Below are positions 23,201 through 36,124 of a DNA stretch of 64,000 bases, piece after piece. Source of the stretch: Neurospora intermedia (lineage: Eukaryota; Ascomycota; Sordariomycetes; Sordariales; Sordariaceae); assembly GCA_037102815.1 (NCBI GenBank), contig BTPP01000002.1, positions 5,394,001 through 5,458,000 of the forward strand, written 5' to 3'. The notes under the pieces are model-generated. The model had not been told where the DNA came from, did not search any database, and saw only the letters and a list, made by a program, of their open reading frames with translations. The stretch's first letter is position 1. Every line of letters starts with the position of its first letter. The position numbers were made by a program, and so were the translations under genes.

Positions 23201-26200
23201 CCCTCTGCATTTTCGGAGCGTTCTCCCTTTGAACGTCACTGATAGGTCCTTGATAGCGGTGTTTGTCGGAAAGGACACCCGGGGCCCGGATCTGCGACTT
23301 CTGTCTGAATCCCAAATAGGGTGCCGCGAAGCACCTGCAGTTGTGACTTGTGCGGGTCGTGCACGCGGGGGCCCTTCGCTATGAGGACGACGTTCAGAGG
23401 CGTTCTTGAAAGCATGGTGCCGCTTAATGTAGAAGCGAATCTAGCGAACACGGCATGCTCCCACGGGATAACGCCTCGACTTTGTTCGGAGGAGGTGAAA
23501 GGGCGAAGGTAGTGTAGTGAGTGTGACGGGGTGATGTTTCCTTGGCGTTAAGAAGTGTGGAAATTTGCCCAGGGATGAGAAGCCGGGGGTTGACATCACC
23601 GACATCACCGGCGGCGATTACCGTTCGGAGAAAAGGGACGGAATGAATTCCATCTCTCTTCCTTTTCTGGCCTAGGGGGCACATCCCCCAACTTTCAAGC
23701 ACACCGACCCCCCATCCAGCATCAGCAAGAAGCTCTCAACTGAAATGTGAGAGCCTTTCTTTCATGTGATCGGAGGGGCATCATCTGTTTTTCCCCAACT
23801 CCCCCGCTCGCTCGTCAGTGTTTTTGAATAGTGCCCATTGTCAGCTAGCACACAGCACCAAAAGGTATGAAAACAATCAACTCCTGCTCCTCAGTTATTT
23901 CCCCGGATCATCGTCGCAATCTCCTGCGTCTCCGTCTGCTGGGTCCCAGATGATCACCTCACCTTGGCTTCGCATGAGGAACTCCTGACTGGAACGTGCC
24001 TGTTGCGTGCACGGGCGGGATCCCAATGCATGGCGGGCAAACAATTCACCCACAATCTGATCCCAACCACTCGGCGGCATTGAAGGCTATTTCAGACACT
24101 TTGGAAATGTGTCAAAGTGCTCAAACTCGCGGTGGTGGGCCAAGCTTTGCTCGGTGCGACTCGGCGCTTCCTGTCGTTTGATATCAACAAATTGGGGGAT
24201 GACAAGGGGAGCAGCAGGAATGCACGACTGAAGCTAAAAAGCTTGTCGTGGAGAGGTGTGTCCGGGATGGTGGGTACGATAACTGGAGATAGGTAAGCTT
24301 TGGACAGCCAATTGCTCCAGACACGTGTACCGACATTGTAAAATTCATCTAGGTGGCTGTACTGCGTAGTACGTACGGTACTGTACCGCGGTACAATCGA
24401 GTATCTTACCCCTCGGTACCGTACGGTAAGTATGTATACTGCCGTGGGCCAAAACCCGGCATGTCCCCATTGGGGGCATTACGACCGCCTGTAACAGGTG
24501 GCCCCCGCGCTCTCTTTCAGGGCTTCCTCCCCCCAAAAGCCTGCAATAGGTAAGCCTGGGCAGGTGAAGGTACAGTTCCTTCCATGCGATGGCGAACGGT
24601 CTTGGAAGCAGCGCAGCGGATCCGTCGGGTAAATGCGTATCGCACGACCGGCCGTGTCGTCGCTTCCTTCTAAAGCCCTACGACAACAGCTGCTATCCCG
24701 GCGAAGCGAACTAAGGCATCAAGGACCACAAGTCTCTTTGCCAAAATGTGGCAATCGCGGAGGAGGCTCCTGACATGAAAATCCAAATTGCAAGCAAGAA
24801 AAATTTTCTTTGAAAAAGCTTTCCAGTCTGCCTTCTACCCGAGTCGCGCCTTCCTTGCACTTTTCTCTCCCTGCGTCTGTCTTCCGTTGTCTTCTTTCTT
24901 GTTTCTTTCGCCGCTGCCGCGGAGCTTCGGGGAAACTCCAGGTATTTATTCGGCCTTTCTGTGGAGGCTTGTGGTAAACCTTTCACGATACCGCCCCGTA
25001 AGGTGCCTCAACCCCAGACTCGGTCTGGAGTCGGTCAAACAGACCAATGACTCGCGCTAGCGGTATCTTTCAAACTTGCACCACCTTTTCAGCTGTGGGC
25101 GGAAAATGCCTCTCCGCAAATTCACCGTGACCATTCCGGGGGAAGGTAGTCGTTCCTGGACGGTTGCCCTTGCCATGTAAGACCGATACGGTTCCGACGG
25201 AAAGCCTACCACAGTATACCGGGAAGACGGCTGTCCGACACGGTGAAGAGAATCAATGCGACAGGTTCTGGATATCTTCAAAAGTTCGGTGAGATGATCG
25301 CTGGCTCTCCCCATGATTCAGAAGCCGAGCATCCGCTTCCCCAGAACCTGGAGTACGGGGATCCGGAGACCCCGTAGGTACACCTCTGCACGGATATGAT
25401 TGTTAACGTGGCTTCTGGGGGTGGCGAAGAAGCTCAATTCTCGTACAACAAATGTCTGGCGTGGCCCTTCTTTAGCCCTTATTTCCTGTAGGACCAAGGT
25501 ACCCAGCTAACGTGTTATATCTTTGCGGAGGTGTACTTTTGCGACTCGGCCTCACCGGAGCCTCATCGTCAAGTCTGCCACAACACAACAAAGTCAAGCC
25601 TCATGCTCCTGGCTTTGCATCACATGAGCTTTCGATTCAATCTTAATGCTTGCCCACGCCCAGAATGATCATCACGACTACCGCGACCCATATGATTTTA
25701 TCAGTGTTCTATGTAACTGCACTTGATGACCTGAGCCTAGTGTACGAGCAAAGCTTCCAAATCAGGCTAGCGCTATATCGATGACGGAGTAAATCTTTCC
25801 GTGTGCCTGAACCCCGTGGGGACTTGTGGATACAACTCTTTTTGTACAACCTGACAATTCAATTCAGCTGTTGCTCGTGTCATCGCGCCAACAGCACAGA
25901 AACCGACACATAACTGAACCTACGAACCCGTGAACGGGTTTTCCAGGAGACAGACAGGAACGGGTTCCAATCCGGGTCGTTGATAGTGTCTGGTGTCGGA
26001 TATTGTGGTGGGTAATAGTCCGTGATGGATGGCGTGCAAATGAAATGATAACGCTTCAACATGTCGAGAGGGGAGTGTGTGACCGAAGACCCCCACGTCG
26101 TCGCTTTGTTACAGTGACAAGGCGTGGAATGGCGCGCCATCTCATCCGAAGGGTGGAAGAAACGAACGGGGCACTTTGGCCAAGCAGCAATCCCAAGATT

Positions 26201-29200
26201 CGGTAGCGTAGCACTTGATCGCAGGCGAGGACCCCGTGCTGTCCGTTCCCCGACTTCCAACAACCATCTGAGGCATGTGCCGGGCGACCCTATGAAGCAC
26301 CTCGCCGTCCCGTCGATAAGAAAATAGCGTTTTGGAACAACAACAACCTGTCTCGATTTGGCTTTCAAACCCCGGCCTAATGCTCGCCAGAGTCTCACCG
26401 AGGTAGACGAGGCTAATCTCGCTCGTTCACCTCTTTAGGGACAGCCCGGAAGGCGAAAGGGCGCGCTTATCAATCGACTTTGATAGGGATTTGGAAAAGT
26501 TACCCCAGGTTTCGGCTGGAGATAAGGCTCTGGACCCGCACCCGTCTCGGCACTCTTCTCCAGCCGGAGCTGTGTGTAGTGTAGCACATCACATGGAGAG
26601 ACAAAGGTGATGCTTTGAAAACTGTAGGGGAGAAACAAGCAGAACAGGGCGGACGCTCACCGTCATCGGCAGACCGTCTGGATTTCTGGAGGACGTCGGG
26701 ATGTCTCGGGGCCAACCACAAGGACACACAGTCCAACGAAGTGTAGGTACCTTGATGAGCAACCCCAGGCTGCGGCTAACGAAAGCGGCTGGCCTCCCCA
26801 CAATCTGGGGCCCTCCACGCTTTACGCTTTGGGACTTGGGGCATGGAAGTCTTATCTCTATTGGCGCCACCCCTCGGGGCGCGCCTGTCTGCGGCCACGT
26901 CCCCACCTCTTCCCTGTCTGCTTTTTCTTTTTCTCTCTCTTTCTCTCTCTGTGGCCTGTCTGCTGGGCCAGGGTGACTGCCGGAGCATGATTTCACATTT
27001 CCGTCAGGTCGGTCGTTCTGTGGAGCATCCTCCACCCAAAACATGGGGAACTGGACGAGATGAGTCTGGCACCATGATGGTTTTGTGCTAGGTGGTCGCC
27101 CTCCGAGCTTTCACAAGCAGATCCATCATGATCGAACCAGCCCCCACATGCAAAAACTCCTTCCTCGTATGGATAAAGTGGCAAACTTTAAACTCAGCTC
27201 TACGTGCCGCCAGGCGGGTTTGACGTGATTAGACTGGACCGGGGCCCTTGAGATCTGCCGTGCCTACGGCGGAGGAGAGAGAGACGGCCGAAAACTGGCG
27301 AGAACAGTGGTCCTCATGAGAATGACGCGATTGTCTCTGTATCTGACGGTCTTGTAAGACAAGGGAGCCCAGCCAGGCAGACACACAAAAGGCTAAGGTC
27401 GCCCACCTCGTTCGACGGCTTCCGCCCAACACGTGTATGGTTTTCCCGAGAAGAAGAGGTTTTCTCGTCGTGATCGGAACAGGAAGCCCTTAGGTGTCTT
27501 GTCTTCCAAAACCGCAACAGCTGTCTTGGCCCGCATCTTCTTGTGCGCCCCTCAACGTGCTGGCGGGGAGTGACGAGCAGGTCGGGATTGTGATATATCG
27601 ACTTTGGCAATTCTGGTCGCCCAACCTGTCGAGTGAGACCAAATGAGTTTCTCTTTGAAGTGGAAGCACAAGCACAAAGAGACAAGAAGCTGAATATTGA
27701 CAGGTAGCTGGGACTTGACGACGCCCAACGCCCGCTCGATAGTAATGGATCTCATCTCACGGCAATGTGAAAGCTCAGCCACGGTCCTCACCGCCCCCAA
27801 GCCCTCTCTGATCGGCCCTTGATTCGTAACGTCTCCTCCAGGCAGCTTACACCAAATGTCTTTTGGCATGATGCCGGCTTTGCCCCGGGAGAGAAGCCTC
27901 GACGTATGCCGGCCCTGACCCATTTGATGCAACGTTAGAAGTCCTTCACGTAGCCATGGATTCCATCTGTCTCGAGCTTTCCAGTTTCAGGCAGAGTCAA
28001 GATGTTCCAAGCCATGCCCAGCCAGCCAGCGTGTCTTGCTGTGGGCAAAAGGGCCAAATGGAAGCTGCGCAACCTCTTGCACCAGGATTGGCGCCAAGAT
28101 GAAGCACCAAAACTCAAAATCTATTTCGCAAACGCCCTCTGCCTTTTTTTCCACACCAACGGCAACGCAAGCCTTATCATGGGGCCAATGTCTGTTTTCA
28201 CTGCTCGAATTTCCACTTCAACAACCCCACCGTTTTCTCCGTACCCATCCAGAAATTCCCCCGCGGCCCCCCGGATCTGTTCATCAGCCGACCATGCCAT
28301 CCAAGCCCCCTTCCGATATACTGACAGGCAGGCAGAGCATGATTCAAAAAAGAGGAGAAGTGATCAAGGTCACAGCGGATGTGGAAGAATGTCCCGTCTG
28401 GCTGTGAGCTCGGCTGCACGCCATCCAGAGATTCAGACGACTGCCTGTACCTGTACGGTTGGTCCGTGTCTAGGCGTAATAGAGGTATCGTGTAATTTTT
28501 GAGCAACGGAGTTTGAACCCACAACGTCAACCCACGTACCCCAGCGCTACTAACCTGCCGCACCTTCCTGGCACACCGGCCAAATTTGCAACAGCCCTCC
28601 CCGTGGAGGTCTGGAGGGGCGGGCTGCGGGAAGTGACTTCACCCACGGCACTCAGTGCTGCGTAGGTATTGTATTGTACACGTACGATGGCATATGTACC
28701 TGCAAGCCTGCTTCTCTATTGCATTCTCCAAGCAAACTTTCCATCGAACACATTTGGAAGAAGCGTGATCGGGATGTGCTAACTACCTAGATTTCTGTTC
28801 AAAGTGCATGAGGTTCGCATCGGGTTGTGCGTTGCCCGAAGCGGTTAGCAAGCGAGCAGTGTTGGTGCTGAGGGCCGGCCCCCGAGTTTCGTATTTTACA
28901 ATCTTTCACTGTATGTGAAATATTACCCCGTACGGGTACGATGATAACAGCTCAGATCCGCCTCCACTGGGCACCTGCACCTTCCAGGTTCCCCTTCTTC
29001 CCCCTGGCATCCCTCCAGGCCGGTCGCCAGTCCCTTTGAGTCTGTGCCCGTCCTCCAGGTGTTCCTGCCTCGCTGAGTCGTCGCGGCGCTACGCCCACCC
29101 GCCCACTCCACACACCCTCACTGGCCGGGCAGTCCAACTCCTGTCCACTGGCGTCCCACTGAGGTGCCCTGTCCCACTGTCCACACCATGCCCGCCTGTG

Positions 29201-29732
29201 GCCCCATGTCAGTCCGGCTGTCAGACCGCCCATTCCCCATTTAAACCAGTGCGGCTCCCCCAAATCATCTCTTCCCGCCGTTTTTCGTCACTACTTCCCC
29301 ATACCACTCAACCTTCCCCAACAATCACCCACATCGCATTCAAAAACCCGCGCCCGCCCACAGACCGGCACTTGGCCTTGCCTATCAAGGAAGACAACAC
29401 ACCACATACGAACCAACACCCAACAACAACAACACTTGCTCCGATCTCCACACCAACACTCTGATCCGGTCTACAATCCCATCACGTCAAAAAACATCTT
29501 ACTTCTGGATTCCGGAGTCTTCGGCGCAGTAAACAACAAGCCCAGCAAAAAACGAGCGAGGAGGAAGTAGAGGGATTTTTTTGTCAAGAACGTTTGGCGA
29601 ACTTTTTCCCTTATTTCTTCTACTCCTGCAGCTGCACGCAAGCGAGCGCAACAGCTCAATCGGAAGACTACCAGCCACAATATCTCCAGGACGTTAATTG
29701 GGACAACTAGGTCCCAAGCGGAGGTGGACCAC
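20252..29732. other. 9.5-kb divergent spacer between the RAD55-like gene and cre-1
   Basis: No coherent gene found on either strand. The longest frames (22005-22610 minus; 25880-26398 minus; 28002-28502 plus) lack domains, coding-like composition and good splice contexts. The stretch contains palindrome-rich GTAC segments (24357-24440), TAGTGTAG motifs (23510-23517, 26577-26584) and, toward its end, a C-rich then CA-rich leader to cre-1. Such a long upstream region would suit a regulated transcription-factor gene. Unannotated non-coding RNAs cannot be excluded. Confidence 0.5.
28972..29111 (+). promoter_or_regulatory. Cluster of four CRE-1/CreA-type hexamers upstream of cre-1
   Basis: The reverse complement of the CreA consensus SYGGRG occurs at 28972-28977 (CTCCAC), 29013-29018 (CTCCAG), 29053-29058 (CTCCAG) and 29106-29111 (CTCCAC), all on one strand within 140 bp. 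Two more lie at 28603-28608 and 28611-28616 in the other orientation. They are 620-1130 bp before the start codon. Autoregulation is known for CreA-family genes; binding here is inference and the region is C-rich. Confidence 0.45.
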
Positions 29733-31013
29733 ATGCAACGCGTACAGTCAGCAGTAGATTTTTCCAATCTGCTGAACCCATCCGAATCCACGGCCGAGAA
29801 GAGAGATCACAGCGGCTCCCCAAGACAACAAACCGCACAACCACAACAACCACAGCCCGAAGCAGATATGGCGACAGTCGGCTTGTTGCGCCCCAACGGG
29901 CCACTGCCCGGTGCCCAGCCTACTGAGCCCGCCAACGAGCTCCCACGGCCTTACAAGTGCCCTCTGTGCGACAAGGCTTTCCACCGCCTGGAGCATCAGA
30001 CAAGACACATTCGCACCCACACAGGAGAGAAGCCGCACGCGTGCCAGTTCCCGGGGTGTAGCAAGAAGTTCTCGCGTTCGGACGAGCTGACTCGGCACTC
30101 GAGGATACACAGCAATCCTAACTCGCGGAGGGGAAACAAGGGCCAGCAGCAGCAGCAGCATCCCCTTGTCCACAACCACGGGCTGCAGCCCGACATGATG
30201 CCTCCTCCCGGCCCCAAGGCTATTCGCTCTGCTCCCCCTACTGCCATGTCCTCTCCCAACGTGTCACCCCCTCACTCTTACAGCCCTTATAACTTTGCTC
30301 CCTCGGGCCTCAACCCCTATAGCCATTCCCGTAGCTCCGCGGGCAGCCAAAGTGGTCCTGATATCTCGCTCCTCGCGAGGGCCGCCGGACAAGTTGAGCG
30401 GGACGGCGCCGCTCATCATCACTTCCAGCCACGATTCCAGTTCTACGGAAACACTCTGCATGCCGCCACGGCTTCCAGGAATCAGCTCCCTGGGCTCCAG
30501 GCCTATCACATGTCCAGGTCGCACTCCCACGAGGATCACGATGACCACTATGGCCAGTCTTACAGGCATGCCAAGAGGTCGAGGCCCAACTCGCCCAACT
30601 CGACAGCACCTTCTTCCCCGACATTCTCTCACGACTCGCTATCGCCTACTCCCGATCACACTCCACTTGCTACTCCTGCTCACTCGCCTCGTCTGCGCCC
30701 TCATCCTGGCCTTGAGCTGCCCCCTTTCAGGAATCTTTCCTTGGGTCAGCAGCACACAACCCCTGCGCTGGCTCCTCTCGAGCCCGCTCTTGATGGGCAG
30801 TTCTCGCTTCCCCAGACTCCTCCCGCTGCGCCCAGGAGCAGTGGCATGTCCTTGACCGACATCATCAGCCGACCTGATGGCACTCAAAGGAAACTCCCCG
30901 TGCCCAAGGTTGCTGTCCAGGATCTGCTTGGACCCGCCGATGGGTTCAACCCAAGTGTCAGGAACTCTTCTTCTACCAGCCTCTCTGGGGCGGAGATGAT
31001 GGACCGGTTGTAA
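29733..31013 (+). CDS. cre-1: CRE-1 / CreA carbon catabolite repressor
   Basis: Nuclear DNA-binding repressor that shuts down genes for alternative carbon sources, including cellulases and hemicellulases, when glucose is present. The gene has no intron and encodes 426 aa. Two C2H2 zinc fingers lie at C76-C79-H92-H96 and C104-C109-H122-H126, with the [13 protein letters not shown] linker typical of CreA/Mig1. Ahead of them is a Gln/Pro-rich segment; after them a short poly-Gln, a Ser/Pro/His-rich middle and a conserved C-terminal block ([20 protein letters not shown]). The start is the first ATG ([16 protein letters not shown]), matching CreA N-termini as I know them. The leader is long and CA-rich. 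Clustered SYGGRG-type hexamers upstream suggest autoregulation. Confidence 0.97.
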   Translation: MQRVQSAVDFSNLLNPSESTAEKRDHSGSPRQQTAQPQQPQPEADMATVGLLRPNGPLPGAQPTEPANELPRPYKCPLCDKAFHRLEHQTRHIRTHTGEKPHACQFPGCSKKFSRSDELTRHSRIHSNPNSRRGNKGQQQQQHPLVHNHGLQPDMMPPPGPKAIRSAPPTAMSSPNVSPPHSYSPYNFAPSGLNPYSHSRSSAGSQSGPDISLLARAAGQVERDGAAHHHFQPRFQFYGNTLHAATASRNQLPGLQAYHMSRSHSHEDHDDHYGQSYRHAKRSRPNSPNSTAPSSPTFSHDSLSPTPDHTPLATPAHSPRLRPHPGLELPPFRNLSLGQQHTTPALAPLEPALDGQFSLPQTPPAAPRSSGMSLTDIISRPDGTQRKLPVPKVAVQDLLGPADGFNPSVRNSSSTSLSGAEMMDRL

Positions 31014-32177
31014 AGCAACATCAGTGGACAAACTTGACTTTTGAAACTTGCTCGATAACGACGAATGATCAAAACTAGCGGGAACTAGCGGGACGATATA
31101 GAAAGGTGCAGACTTTGGCGTTCAATGGGTCGATTCCTCTCATCACACTTTGGGTTGCCACTGGTTCTTGACTAGGAGCTGGTGGTGGAGTATGGCTTGC
31201 ATAGAGTGTTTTTTGATCATTTTCATTTTTGTTTTGCTTGGTACACTCGTCTAATAACTGTCGGCCAAAAAGGGATGGATCATTTGGTTGGGCTTTTGCT
31301 AGCGGGCGAATGGCATTGGAAATCGGACAGTTGGCACAGCGAAATTCTTTTTATTTATGGACTACTGGGATCATTATAGAATCGGGGAGGCATACATTTG
31401 CTTTTGGGATTAGGAAATTTTTTCCTTTCACATCTGTGTTTCATCATATTCATTGGCGTGTTTTTTTTTTCTTGCGACGGGATAGATCTGGCTTTATCAT
31501 ATCCCATCTCCCATCTCTCCTCTGGTTATAGCAGACAGGCAGGCAAGAACTCAAAAGGAGAGACGCCTCTCTTCTTCATTTTACCATCAATCCCTTCGAG
31601 ATTTGTAGTGTAATCCTTAGTGCGTCTGTCTGGTAATGAACAGCGTGAACAAAGCAAACAAGCAATACGCTATCTTCTTTTGGAGTAGTGCATCCGCATC
31701 TACTCGAACAACAGTCTTTTTTCCACTTGGTCGCATGAGTGATGATGTTTGATCTCGTTTTGACCACCAATCCTCCCTTTTTTGCTCTCGATGTGTATGA
31801 TAATACAATATTCTTTTTACTCTCTTGATACAAGGTAAATTGTCATGCCATTGCACCTCATCAGTCTGTGTACGCAACTCGAGTGTGTCTCCCGAACTGT
31901 GTCTCAGAATCATTCATCAAACTACCGTGTGTGACACAATTCAGACCGGGGTTACTGGGAAAAAAAAGTTCGCGGCGGGCTGGCTGGCTGGGCGGGCAGC
32001 ACCGAAATTCATTCAGCTGTGCCCATCCCTTCCACCTCCGGCTCATTATCGATCCCCTGCTACGAAGAAGGGGAGGGGGGTGGTGAAAGCAAAGTTAAGT
32101 CGATCATCCATCTCATCCGAAAGGTCAGGTAGGTACTTTCTTTTCGACATTTTTTTTTTTTTCCTTTTCTCTTCCCT

Positions 32178-32178
<1 letters not shown>

Positions 32179-32210
<32 letters not shown>
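32179..32210 (+). repeat. T32 homopolymer
   Basis: Thirty-two consecutive T residues inside a longer pyrimidine tract (32148-32235). Confidence 0.9.
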
Positions 32211-32786
32211 CTTTCTTTCTTTTTCCTTTTTTAACCCCATACTTCCTACCCCAACTAACTACCTTGTTTATTGCTGATCAACAACACCACCACCACCACC
32301 ACCATCCCATCCCGCACGACCATCTCATACCAAGAAACAGGCAGTCTACTAATGTAGTGTAGAGGTAGTTTACCTAGGTAAAGTGGCATTCAATATACTA
32401 TGTACCATCTGACACCCAACAGCCCGGCATTGATGATGAACCATGGGACCAAATACATAACTATTGGCCCCCCCTCACCCCCACGCTACTGCGTAAGTAC
32501 GGCAGTCTTGTGAGAAAGTGTCGACGTAACCCCCAGATTTGACTATTTGGCTTAATTGGAACTGTAAGGAAGGTTGTGGTGATGTGGTGCAGTACACTAC
32601 ACACTTGGATACTCTCTCTGTTTGTGTACAGTACTATAGAGAAAGGAGGCGCGGCACATCATCATTCCGTTTTCTTTTGAGATTCTACTTTTCCGATCCG
32701 ATATAAGGTGTGCTAGAAACATCATCAGGGCCCCGGAAATGAGTCAGCCACCTACCTATGGTGATGGTGTTTCGGTAGCCGCTGGC

Positions 32787-32847
32787 TCATCCATCCATCC
32801 ATCCATCCATCCATCCATCTCGAATACATGAAGTGTGTGTGTGTGTG
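32787..32847 (+). repeat. (CATC)n and (GT)n microsatellites
   Basis: About eight CATC units at 32787-32819, then a GT dinucleotide repeat at 32832-32847. Confidence 0.9.
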
Positions 32848-33399
32848 TACATATGTGCGCAGCGGTGATCAGCCGGAGAATGTTTACGACCTGACGCAAC
32901 CCCCCCTAAAATATGGTAGATACGAGTGACCAACGTCATGATAACCCGAGTGACCCGGGTGACCCGATGAGGCGTCCTGTCTTCAGCTGCGCGCGGATTT
33001 TTTTGGATTTTTGTAGTATTTTTTATTTTTTTTTATTTTTTTTTTTCCATCCTTATCGATAGTTCAATCTTGGAAATCCTTGGAATTGCCTTGGGTGGGA
33101 ATGTGTACCCGAGAAGCAGTTGAGGTTTGCTGATACACTACATAGATATTGCGCCATCGATGGCTTTTTCGATGGAATGTACGCTAGGCTTTTCAGTGAC
33201 TGGCTTCAGGAACTGAAGGGACTAACTTGACTTGGTAAGTTGGATGAATGGATCTTAAACAGGAGTTTTCACAGTGGCTTTCTGAATCACACTATACTGT
33301 GAACGCAAGCACTGCGCGCGGAAACGTCCCGCCCCTCACGAAGCTGACGACAACGACGACGGCGAGGCCGGAAACGACGCCAATGACCGCGGCGGAACG

Positions 33400-33423
33400 A
33401 AAAAAAAAAAAAAAAAAAAAAAA
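33400..33423 (+). repeat. A24 homopolymer
   Basis: Twenty-four consecutive A residues. Confidence 0.9.
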
Positions 33424-36118
33424 GTTCCAAGATTCGTGCCTTGCTTTGATCGGTCATCCCCGTGGGGATTTATGCGAGAGGTGTCCCAGTGAGTGAAAGG
33501 GCGAGGCGCAGCTTTCGCGGCAGTACGTAAAGCTGTGGTTCTCGTTCGTTTGTGGTTCGTAGTCCTTGGGCCCTCCTTCGCATGACGACCTCCAAACGTG
33601 GAAAATGGTGACAATGCCGAGGACTAGTAATACGGGGGTCCCGAATGAGAACACCATTATCTCTACCTTTGAACTTTCTAGGAAATGGTGTCCTCGTTTC
33701 CTGGAACTAGGCACTAAGGCCGATCTCGGAGTGAGTACAATTCTCAAGCTCACTGGTCTTATCTCGTAGTAGCAATATCTCCTCGGCGGCTGTGTAAAGA
33801 GAACCGGAGCAAACCGGGAGGTCATTGTATGTGACTCACAGGTTAGTAACGAGCTGTTACAAAGGAGCAATGGATGTATGCGTAACTGTGTATCACGTCA
33901 GCTTTCGTTGACATTCCGTTTCTCTTGTGCGGCTGGGCTGGATTGTTCTCTTTTACGAGCCATTCGTCCGCCGACAACATTCACCCCTTGTTTGATCAGC
34001 GATCGGGGTGTCCAATCGTAGTGTTTATCTGATCTTGGCTCTCAAGATTGCGGGGTGGGGAGAGAGATGAAAGTCCGGGGCACGACCTGGGGTAGAATGG
34101 GTGATAGGCAACGAAATGGGGCCTGGACATCGCCGCTGCGCAAAGCACAAATCGAGAGCGGAGACGAGGATTTGTTGGTTACGTTGGTTGGCCAGCATTG
34201 AGCAGCTATTGTGATATCATATCGTAGCAAGGAGGTTGTGTTGACGATCCTGTTCTATGATGAGGAACGTTTACACGGAAGAGTGTAAAGGAGGGCATTC
34301 GATGTCCAAAAAAGCCAGGGGCCTGTAGACCAATCCTTTGCCGTGTTTCCACTTGTGCATTGTCCCCTCTCTGTGTTCAAACAAGCTCTCGGTATGCGCC
34401 GCATCGCACAATCAAGTCGCATCAGCAGATCTTGAAAAGGGGACATACGATTCTCTGTGTAGCGCCCAGCAGCCGCAACTCGTCGGTTGGTTTTCGGATT
34501 GTGACTGAGGCAGCCGGTGTTTGGGTAATGGTTGGGTAACGAGTTCTGGAGAGTGGTCCGGAAGAAACGGCGAATGCAACGAATGGAGTCAACGAGTGTC
34601 TGCCAAGGAATGGACCAAAATACGTACGATACATGCAGTGGTAGTGAAGTCGGTGATGCAATCGATGTCCCCAGGGTCTACATTGCATCCGGGCCAGATG
34701 AGGTCGATCACGAAGTGACGAGAGAAGATTTGAAAAATTCCTGTTTCAGAGTTACAAAAAGACCTGTCCCCGTATCGGGCGTCAACGGGGTCTGACAACT
34801 GAAAGGAACGACCTAAGCGTGAAACGTAACTCTGGGGAAGGTCGCTTGGCAATCCGTTTGTTACGCGCATGAGAACATTTTGATGCTCAACACAGAAAGG
34901 ATTGACGCTCTTGATGCTCGACTATGGTAGACGGTTAACTTCAGAGCCAACAGGCAAATATTGCCAGAACGGAAGACATTGATGCGTGCTGTCCCTGACA
35001 TCGGCACAGTGGCGGAGGTTGAAATCAGAAGTTATTTCGAAATGTTGATTTCTGACGAGCTGGTTTCCATTTGTGGTTGCGATGGAGCGAGGTTCCTGCC
35101 AATTGTGACAGCGATGCCCCACTGCAGAGACAACCGAAGTGGAAGAGACCAACCCCACGCCCCACGGGGTGTCTTAAATTTAGCGCAAATCGTAGACTGG
35201 GGAAGGTGTAACCCCACAATCAACCACAATCAGGAGCTCACCCGAGTCGCGACTTCTCCCCCTTCATGTTTTCACACACAACGCAGCTTCACTTGCCCTT
35301 TGGGCCAGGATGCTGTCAAAGCATCCGCATGAAAGGAACAATCAATGCCGCAAAATGAATTGTCGAATCTTGACAAGCAAGGGATTTTCAGGCGGGTCTT
35401 GACAACATACTGGACTGGGCTAGACTGGACCGTCTGGAGCGAACGGACGATGGACTACGGATGCGCACCCGTCTTTCCACCCCATCATTGTCTCCAGCTT
35501 TGTTGATCCAGTTCGCAATCAACCGACGGAGCGTCTATTAGGCAAAAGGGTATCTCTCCCAAGGCACTTTCTCCGTCGCGTTGCCTCGTTGCTTGGGTTT
35601 CACGGTTGCAACTCCTTCACGTTGCCTCCGATTCTTGGCTTCCATTCCACTTCCCCAGCAGTTCGGTCAACACCTCCACCAGGAATACAACAACAACAAC
35701 AAAAAAGGCGAAATGGCGCAGACGTACCCTCGTATCTCCAACTCTATTCGATTATCGTTCTTCCGTGCTAACTCAAAGTCTAATAGTCACCGGAGCGAGC
35801 TCGGACAAGGCATCGGCCACACCTCGGTGGAACTCGCGTCCAAATTGCTGGACGACCAGAGATAACCTCAGCATACCGTCGTCAACAAGATAACGCAGTC
35901 GATTATGCTCGAAGGGCCCCATAACCACCTGTCACCCTTGTATCTCTTGCTTCCTGGGTCGCCGGACCTGTTGATCCTGCTTCCCCGGTGTAGTCTTGCG
36001 GCGCCCATGGACCCTGGGTTATACGCGTCCGTATAGAAAGAGTGATCAGTCACCCTCATCCGCCGTCACCATTTTGTCGCCCATTTAAGTTGGTTGATAC
36101 CCCCGGAAATGTGATCGG

Positions 36119-36124
36119 TATAAA
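36119..36124 (+). promoter_or_regulatory. TATAAA box without an identified gene
   Basis: The box is followed after about 30 bp by a promoter-leader-like stretch with AACAACACTGACTGATCAAC and CACACAAGCAATCAAG. The first ATG (36233) opens a frame of only three codons. It may be the promoter of a decayed gene or of a non-coding transcript. Confidence 0.3.

Noticed and set aside
25880-26398. Open frame of 172 codons on the minus strand
   Set aside because: No recognisable domain or splice partners; a chance frame in GC-balanced DNA of this length is expected.
28002-28502. Open frame of 166 codons on the plus strand upstream of cre-1
   Set aside because: No domain content and a competing overlapping frame of similar quality.
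28495-28565. tRNA-like stretch on the minus strand with a GGGTTCAAACTCC box
   Set aside because: The T-arm stem does not pair, the A-box match is poor and no acceptor stem closes, so I treat it as chance or an unrecognisable relic.
29748-30179. Minus-strand frame antisense to the cre-1 coding region
   Set aside because: A shadow of the zinc-finger coding sequence with no independent features.
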